From: Muribaculaceae bacterium
GTDB lineage: Bacteria > Bacteroidota > Bacteroidia > Bacteroidales > Muribaculaceae
Direction of reading: 5' to 3'
Assembly (NCBI GenBank): GCA_022509065.1
Contig: JAFLTY010000004.1
Coordinates: forward strand, 1-64,000
Length of the DNA stretch: 64,000 bases
In this document: piece by piece, positions 59,840 to 64,000 of the stretch
Layout: every line of letters begins with the position of its first letter
How positions within the stretch are numbered: the stretch's first letter is position 1
The notes under the pieces: generated by a model
Told to the model about the DNA's origin: nothing
Database searches by the model: none
Seen by the model: the letters and a program-made list of their open reading frames with translations, nothing else
Made by a program: the position numbers and the translations under genes

Positions 59840-60193
59840 ATGAGTTTTCTCCTACTCCTTATACTTGTATTAGTCGTTTGGTTGTTGTTGCCGGTAATAA
59901 AGGTGTTCTGGCAACTACACAAAATGCGTCGTAACCCGAAATCGTTCTTAGACAATCTCTTCGGAAACTTTGGCGCTGAGGGTACGCGCCCTAAAGAAGA
60001 GCGACACCAGCAGCAGCCCAAAAAGGGCCCGAAAATTCCGGATGACGTAGGTGAATATGTGCAATTCGAGGAAGTCGATGTTAAGGTTGAGGAGAGTCAA
60101 TATGTCAACAATGACGGCAGTACAACCACTCGTTTTAAGGTCGAAGAACAGATTGTCGATGTTGAGTGGGAAGATTTGCCTGATAAGAAATAG
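59840..60193 (+). CDS. DUF4834 family membrane protein
   Basis: 117 residues: one N-terminal membrane helix (FLLLLILVLVVWLLLPVIKVFW), a basic segment (KMRRNPKSFLDNLFG), a Gln/Lys-rich linker and an acidic C-terminus (GEYVQFEEVDVKVEES..., VDVEWEDLPDKK). This is the layout of the small Bacteroidetes DUF4834 proteins of unknown function. The TAG stop is followed in the same frame by 55 more sense codons to a TAA at 60359-60361, which read IDIFKKERKIYGPDNTRG and end CDLDNLLE. The stop could therefore be recent. Downstream of pssA in the same direction. Confidence 0.8.
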   Translation: MSFLLLLILVLVVWLLLPVIKVFWQLHKMRRNPKSFLDNLFGNFGAEGTRPKEERHQQQPKKGPKIPDDVGEYVQFEEVDVKVEESQYVNNDGSTTTRFKVEEQIVDVEWEDLPDKK

Positions 60194-60423
60194 CCACAAG
60201 AGTCTTCCAAGCAATCTTCATGTATTGACATCTTTAAAAAGGAACGGAAGATATATGGCCCGGACAATACCCGCGGGGATATATCCAAGATAAAACCCCT
60301 GAAGATCTCCCCACAAGATATGCCACGGGAGATGTGCGACCTAGACAACTTACTTGAATAAAAGCATCAAAGAAAAGTATTTTTATATATACATATAAGG
60401 CAATATAACTGTCAAAACACTTT

Positions 60424-61083
60424 ATGTATCCTTTTGATTTTTTTAAAGAACTGAGCAAAAATAATAATCGTGAATGGTTCGCCGACCACAAACCGCAGTA
60501 TGAGGAAATTCGCCGGTGGTGGTTAGCCGGCATTGAGCAGGTTCATGCTATGGTGATTGAAGCGTGGCCTGAAGTGAAACATAGTAATTTCCACACATTC
60601 CGTATTTATCGTGATACACGTTTCTCACTCGATAAAACACCGTTCAAAACGCATATCGGCAGCACGTTAGCACCACCCACAGCACGCGATGTCCATAGTG
60701 CCGGGGTGTATCTCGAGGCAGGTATGCCCACATCGGACACCGGTGTGTTCGTCGGTATATGGGCGCCCGAGTCCAACGTACTTAAAAAACTGCGCCGGGC
60801 TATAGTAGACAACATAGAGGAGTGGGAGGAGATAGTTAAACACCCCGATTTGTTGAAATATTATCCGGATTGGTTTGGCGAAAGGCTTAAGACAGCTCCT
60901 AAGGGTTGGCCTAAGGATCATCCCCAGATAGAATATCTACGGCTTAAACACCTTGGTCGATTCTCATTGATGAGTCCCGAGATGTTCGCATCAGAACAGT
61001 GGATGGAAGAAATGGCCAAAAGAATCATTGCGGCAGTTCCGTTATTGCGTTTTCTGGACTATTCGGTTAACGAAGATATTTAG
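60424..61083 (+). CDS. DUF2461 family protein
   Basis: 219 residues, cytoplasmic. YPFDFFKELSKNNNREWFADHKPQYEEIR at the start and TFRIYRDTRFSLDKTPFKTHIGSTLAPP are the hallmarks of DUF2461 (TIGR02453), a widespread family of unknown function. AGVYLEAGMPTSDTGVFVGIWAPES continues the domain. It lies 230 bases after the DUF4834 gene and may be on the same transcript. Confidence 0.9.
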   Translation: MYPFDFFKELSKNNNREWFADHKPQYEEIRRWWLAGIEQVHAMVIEAWPEVKHSNFHTFRIYRDTRFSLDKTPFKTHIGSTLAPPTARDVHSAGVYLEAGMPTSDTGVFVGIWAPESNVLKKLRRAIVDNIEEWEEIVKHPDLLKYYPDWFGERLKTAPKGWPKDHPQIEYLRLKHLGRFSLMSPEMFASEQWMEEMAKRIIAAVPLLRFLDYSVNEDI

Positions 61084-61257
61084 TGGCAGTTCTGAGGTTT
61101 ATTCTGCTAAAAAATAGGTTGAATAGCTCTTTATATTAGGTGTATATTTTTATATAGCATTTATATATTATCAATATTTACATATTGACATAATATTGAT
61201 TTATAATAAAATAATATTACAAAAGTCTAAAATAAATTTATATTTGATTTAGTTCTG

Positions 61258-61289
61258 TTGAGATTTGTTTGATTCTCTTCTTATCTTTG
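61258..61289 (+). promoter_or_regulatory. Promoter in front of the candidate small RNA
   Basis: TATCTTTG at 61282-61289 followed by CAGG, with TTG at 61258-61260 21 bases upstream. No rightward gene follows before the leftward MFS gene. Confidence 0.5.
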
Positions 61290-61295
61290 CAGGAC

Positions 61296-61400
61296 ACAAA
61301 AGATTCTTAAAATTTCAGGTCTAAGATTCAAGGTTATTATTTTAGGATTTTTGTAGTAGATGAACACACAGCTCCGTGAGGAGTTGTGTGTTCGTTTTGG
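61296..61400 (+). ncRNA. Candidate small RNA of about 105 nt
   Basis: A good promoter ends at 61289 and a strong terminator hairpin closes at 61393; the stretch between has no start-to-stop reading frame of note. A discrete transcript of about 105 nt would result. It lies in the 337-base gap between the DUF2461 gene and the convergent MFS gene. The 3' end of the MFS gene begins about 20 bases after it, so it could also act antisense to that mRNA's 3' end. No known RNA family was recognised. Confidence 0.4.
61362..61398 (+). terminator. Terminator hairpin of the candidate small RNA
   Basis: GAACACACAGCTCC pairs with GGAGTTGTGTGTTC (one G-T wobble) around a GTGA tetraloop; GTTTT follows on the plus strand. 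It may also serve the leftward MFS gene, though there is no T run on that side. Confidence 0.65.
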
Positions 61401-61420
61401 TATTTATTGTCGAACCGGCT

Positions 61421-62818
61421 CTAAGCTTTCCGCGAATCGTCTTTAGAAGTGTTCAACCCGAGGATGCGGCTGAAAACGATACTTATGACAGCACCCAGCA
61501 TCATTACCCCGGTGGTTATCTCGAGAACCAGTGTTACGCCTCCTTCTTTGAGCCACAGCGGCATGAAGAAAACACCAAGTATGGCACCGAGTTTACCCAA
61601 GAAATCAGCCACACCTGAACCGGCGCCCCTGTCTTGCACAGGGTAAATAACAGCCGGAATGATATATGTAACTAAATGAGGACCTCCATTAAGCATTACC
61701 TCAAAGATTATGAATGCGGCTACGCTTACCCACAAAGGCCAATGCATGAGGTAGGCTGCAAGCAACAAGCCCATGCCTAAGGCCGAACCGACAAAACCAA
61801 CCCATAGCATGGTGGCGTTGTTTATCTTTTCGACAATAAGAAGCCCAATGATGAACCCAGGTAAAATACAAAAGTTAATAACCGCTGTCAACTCTACGGA
61901 GTTTATAATCTTGGCAATGCCTTCCGCATGGGTGTTGTCGATGCCAAGAGCCATGATTAGCAAAGGCAAAAACACTCCGATGCCATAAACCCCCAAGCCC
62001 TCGCATGCCCACGGTATGCCTGAATAGATGACTCGAAGCAAGTTTTTTCCTTTGAACAGAGCGGTCGAACCGGTTGTAGCAGCTGAGGGAGTCAACTTCT
62101 TATTCTTATCGGTTATTGATAATGGCAGTGAGACATTTTTGCCAAAAAAGAATTGTGCAGCCTTCAATGCTTCTTGAGTACGTCCTTTTGTCACGAGCCA
62201 TCTTGGTGATTCCGCCCAACAAATACGCATAACCAGGGTGATGACACCCAATCCGCCCATAATCCACACTATGTCGCGCCATACGCGAGGAGAAGCGTCA
62301 AAGTGCAAAATGATAACAGCGATGAGAGCAGGCAGCAAAAAGCCGATGGCACAGGATGCCTTGGCCACACCTACCATAAAGTTACGCCAACGATCCGGCA
62401 TAAGTTCACTTATATATGCCGAATCGAGGGTATAACCGCCTCCCACTCCGAAGCCTGCGACAAACATACCTATGCATATCGTCAATGCTTCGGCTTTGAA
62501 AGATGCGATAAGACTACCTAAGATGATGAGCACTGCGCAAGTTCGAAACCAATTCAGATAACCCTGGCGGTCACTCAACGGACCGATGACAGCCGAACCG
62601 ACAGCTATGCCTACAAGGCCTGTCGCACCCATGATGCCTTGTGTGGTGGCCGACAACTCCGGACGCACAAACAGGTTGAGCAATGGGAGGACTATCCCCA
62701 CGATGGTCGATAACGATGCTCCGATTATTTGTTCCATCGACGACACCGTCACTATATAGATATGACGTTTGGTGAGCGGCAGATTTTGAATGTCAGTCAT
62801 AGGGTTATAACCGTTCAT
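61421..62818 (-). CDS. MFS transporter, sugar-porter type
   Basis: 465 residues with twelve membrane helices. The loop 2-3 motif GPLSDRQGYLNWFRT (D-R-x-G) and the mid-loop AESPRWLVTKGRTQEALKA (the ESPRWL motif of sugar porters) mark the family. It should import or export a sugar or related small molecule with protons. Its ATG overlaps the queG stop by one base (TAATG), so it is translated from a queG-led transcript, but no functional link to queuosine is obvious. Confidence 0.88.
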   Translation of the reverse strand: MNGYNPMTDIQNLPLTKRHIYIVTVSSMEQIIGASLSTIVGIVLPLLNLFVRPELSATTQGIMGATGLVGIAVGSAVIGPLSDRQGYLNWFRTCAVLIILGSLIASFKAEALTICIGMFVAGFGVGGGYTLDSAYISELMPDRWRNFMVGVAKASCAIGFLLPALIAVIILHFDASPRVWRDIVWIMGGLGVITLVMRICWAESPRWLVTKGRTQEALKAAQFFFGKNVSLPLSITDKNKKLTPSAATTGSTALFKGKNLLRVIYSGIPWACEGLGVYGIGVFLPLLIMALGIDNTHAEGIAKIINSVELTAVINFCILPGFIIGLLIVEKINNATMLWVGFVGSALGMGLLLAAYLMHWPLWVSVAAFIIFEVMLNGGPHLVTYIIPAVIYPVQDRGAGSGVADFLGKLGAILGVFFMPLWLKEGGVTLVLEITTGVMMLGAVISIVFSRILGLNTSKDDSRKA

Positions 62819-63762
62819 TAGCTTTTCTTGTTCGCGAGGAGTGACGCGTTGGCCTTTAGCTTCGGCAGTTTAGCTCGTTTTACGGCACTGTCTTTAAATA
62901 AGGTGTTGTAACGTTGTTGGGTCATTTCAGCCCAGTCATCGAACGATAGGGAGAGTATTTCTTGTCGAGCCGTGAAATCCGGTATATCGGTAGCCGGCCT
63001 GAGGGGAGACTGATGAGGACACGCATTGCGACATATATCACAACCGAAAAGATTATTTCGAGCATTTAATCCGTCAGGCAGAGGTTCACGGCATTCTATG
63101 GTTAGATATGACAGACAACGTCGTGTGTCACAACCTCCGTCAGGCTTCAAAGCTCCGGTAGGGCATGCTTCCCGACATTTCCCACAATCGCCGCAAGTCA
63201 GAGCGCATGGTTCATCGTAGCCGTCAACAGGTGTGCCCGTCCACAGTAGCGCAGCGAGGAAGAAATGGGCACCATGCCCGGGTATGATAAGATAATTGTT
63301 ACGGCCGATAAATCCCAGGCCTGCCTGTTGCGCCCAGTAGCGCTCGCGTAGCGGGGCTGTGTCGATGCACACCCTGTAGGCGCCTCCGAAATCGGCCGTT
63401 ATGCGCTCGCCCAAAGCTGTCATACTTTTTCTTAGTACAGTATGATAATCGCTGCCAAGGGCATACTCCGAGATGAGAGGAACGTCATTGCTTGCCATTT
63501 GCCTAATCGCTTCTGGGTTGGCATAGCTGAAAGCGGCCATGATTATGGTTGACGCTCCTTCAAGAAGCGACGACGGGTCACGACGGATATCGGCGTATCG
63601 CTCCATATATTTCATCTCGCCGTGACGCCCTGACGAAATCCATTGTCGATAAAGCTCTTGAGCTTCGTCAGAAACAGGGGTAACAGCAGCGACACCGACG
63701 AAAGGTGTCCCGGTGATGTCTTTCACCAAATCCTTCAGCCGGTGTCGCGTCGGATAGTTCAT
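62818..63762 (-). CDS. queG: Epoxyqueuosine reductase
   Basis: 314 residues. It reduces epoxyqueuosine to queuosine in tRNA wobble positions using cobalamin and two 4Fe-4S clusters. The ferredoxin-like part has CGDCGKCREACPTGAL and a second set ending CDICRNACPHQ. The N-terminal cobalamin/active-site region shows DYHTVLRKSM and IDTAPLRERYWAQQAGLGFIGRN. It lacks the HEAT-repeat C-terminus that some homologues carry. It follows the partial gene at the window end by two bases. Confidence 0.95.
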   Translation of the reverse strand: MNYPTRHRLKDLVKDITGTPFVGVAAVTPVSDEAQELYRQWISSGRHGEMKYMERYADIRRDPSSLLEGASTIIMAAFSYANPEAIRQMASNDVPLISEYALGSDYHTVLRKSMTALGERITADFGGAYRVCIDTAPLRERYWAQQAGLGFIGRNNYLIIPGHGAHFFLAALLWTGTPVDGYDEPCALTCGDCGKCREACPTGALKPDGGCDTRRCLSYLTIECREPLPDGLNARNNLFGCDICRNACPHQSPLRPATDIPDFTARQEILSLSFDDWAEMTQQRYNTLFKDSAVKRAKLPKLKANASLLANKKS

Positions 63763-63764
63763 TT

Positions 63765-64000
63765 TTAGTAATAGAAATCCTGGATAGTCTCTATTGGCAT
63801 GCCCGAAGCGGTGACAAATTCGTTGATACGGGCATACGGATCAACACCGGCTTCGTCGAATATGTCAAGCAATTCGCCAAGGATGCCGCTGAAGCGTCCG
63901 AAATCCTGGAGTTGGTCTCTTGTGGGCTGATAGAGATAAAGTAGCATCTGATAGTTTATGCCTCTGAAATCGGCCAACATGGATTCTATCTCCGGGTCTA
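63765..64000 (-). CDS. Conserved protein, C-terminal part only (runs off the window)
   Basis: 78 codons are open from the window edge to a stop at 63767-63765. The peptide (DPEIESMLADFRGINYQMLLYLYQ..., FGRFSGILGELLDIFDEAGVDPYARINEFV) is helical and acidic, with no membrane segment. I do not recognise the family. It is two bases ahead of queG in the same direction and so leads, or belongs to, the queG-MFS transcript. Confidence 0.6.
   Translation of the reverse strand, partial: DPEIESMLADFRGINYQMLLYLYQPTRDQLQDFGRFSGILGELLDIFDEAGVDPYARINEFVTASGMPIETIQDFYY

Noticed and set aside
60097-60533. Leftward open frames across the DUF4834-DUF2461 gap
   Set aside because: They read through the coding part of both neighbours, show no domain and have no promoter.

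Overview
The window is a piece of a Bacteroidales chromosome, most likely a gut member of the Muribaculaceae or a relative (family level is inference). The evidence is: SusC/SusD outer-membrane pairs; a hybrid two-component regulator with an AraC output; lipoprotein signal peptides; type IX secretion (T9SS) sorting tails; GldD/GldE; a PorZ-like protein; and repeated promoter -7 boxes of the form TAnnTTTG with no strong Shine-Dalgarno sequences. No rRNA, tRNA, CRISPR array, transposase or integrase was seen.

Layout. 1-5 kb is AT-rich and looks accessory: the start of an MFS transporter, a flavodoxin-like lipoprotein with a sorting-type tail, a divergent AraC regulator with a hexapeptide acetyltransferase, and a large BspA-like leucine-rich-repeat gene that has lost its 5' end. 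From 5.1 to 31.4 kb nearly everything reads leftward in close-packed units: PorZ, rdgB, a phosphopantetheinyl transferase, gldD, gldE, a sirtuin, an S24-type repressor, an endonuclease I, a GNAT-like protein, a pseudokinase, the division block ftsZ-ftsA-ftsQ-murC-murG-ftsW, then antiporter, asd, yidC and pyrG. 31.6-36.3 kb reads rightward (SulP transporter, RNase R, FolB). 36.4-41.1 kb is a leftward alpha-glucan operon (GH57, glycosyltransferase, debranching enzyme). 41.6-44.2 kb holds a porin, an SDR-like protein and an MptE-like protein, facing a Crp/Fnr regulator and a PepSY-like lipoprotein. 45.5-48.7 kb is a surface lipoprotein, a small unknown protein and a DUF6377-type regulator. 50-57.8 kb is a minimal polysaccharide utilisation locus: a hybrid regulator with a periplasmic sugar-binding sensor, SusC and SusD, with no enzyme beside them. 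58.3-61.1 kb makes phosphatidylethanolamine (psd, pssA) with two small conserved genes; 61.4-64 kb has an MFS transporter, queG and a partial gene.

How it fits together. Two housekeeping themes dominate: envelope growth (late peptidoglycan precursors, division ring, YidC, phospholipid synthesis) and surface export (PorZ, GldD/E and several sorting-tail proteins). Accessory carbohydrate functions sit between them.

Points worth a second look are: two orphan sorting-tail fragments without a gene in front of them, one directly behind its own promoter-like box; the chimeric, beheaded BspA gene; a membrane pseudokinase directly after ftsZ; a candidate small RNA at about 61.3 kb; an enzyme-less PUL; and an in-frame TAG followed by a further open stretch after the DUF4834 gene. 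All family assignments come from reading motifs by eye; no database search was run.
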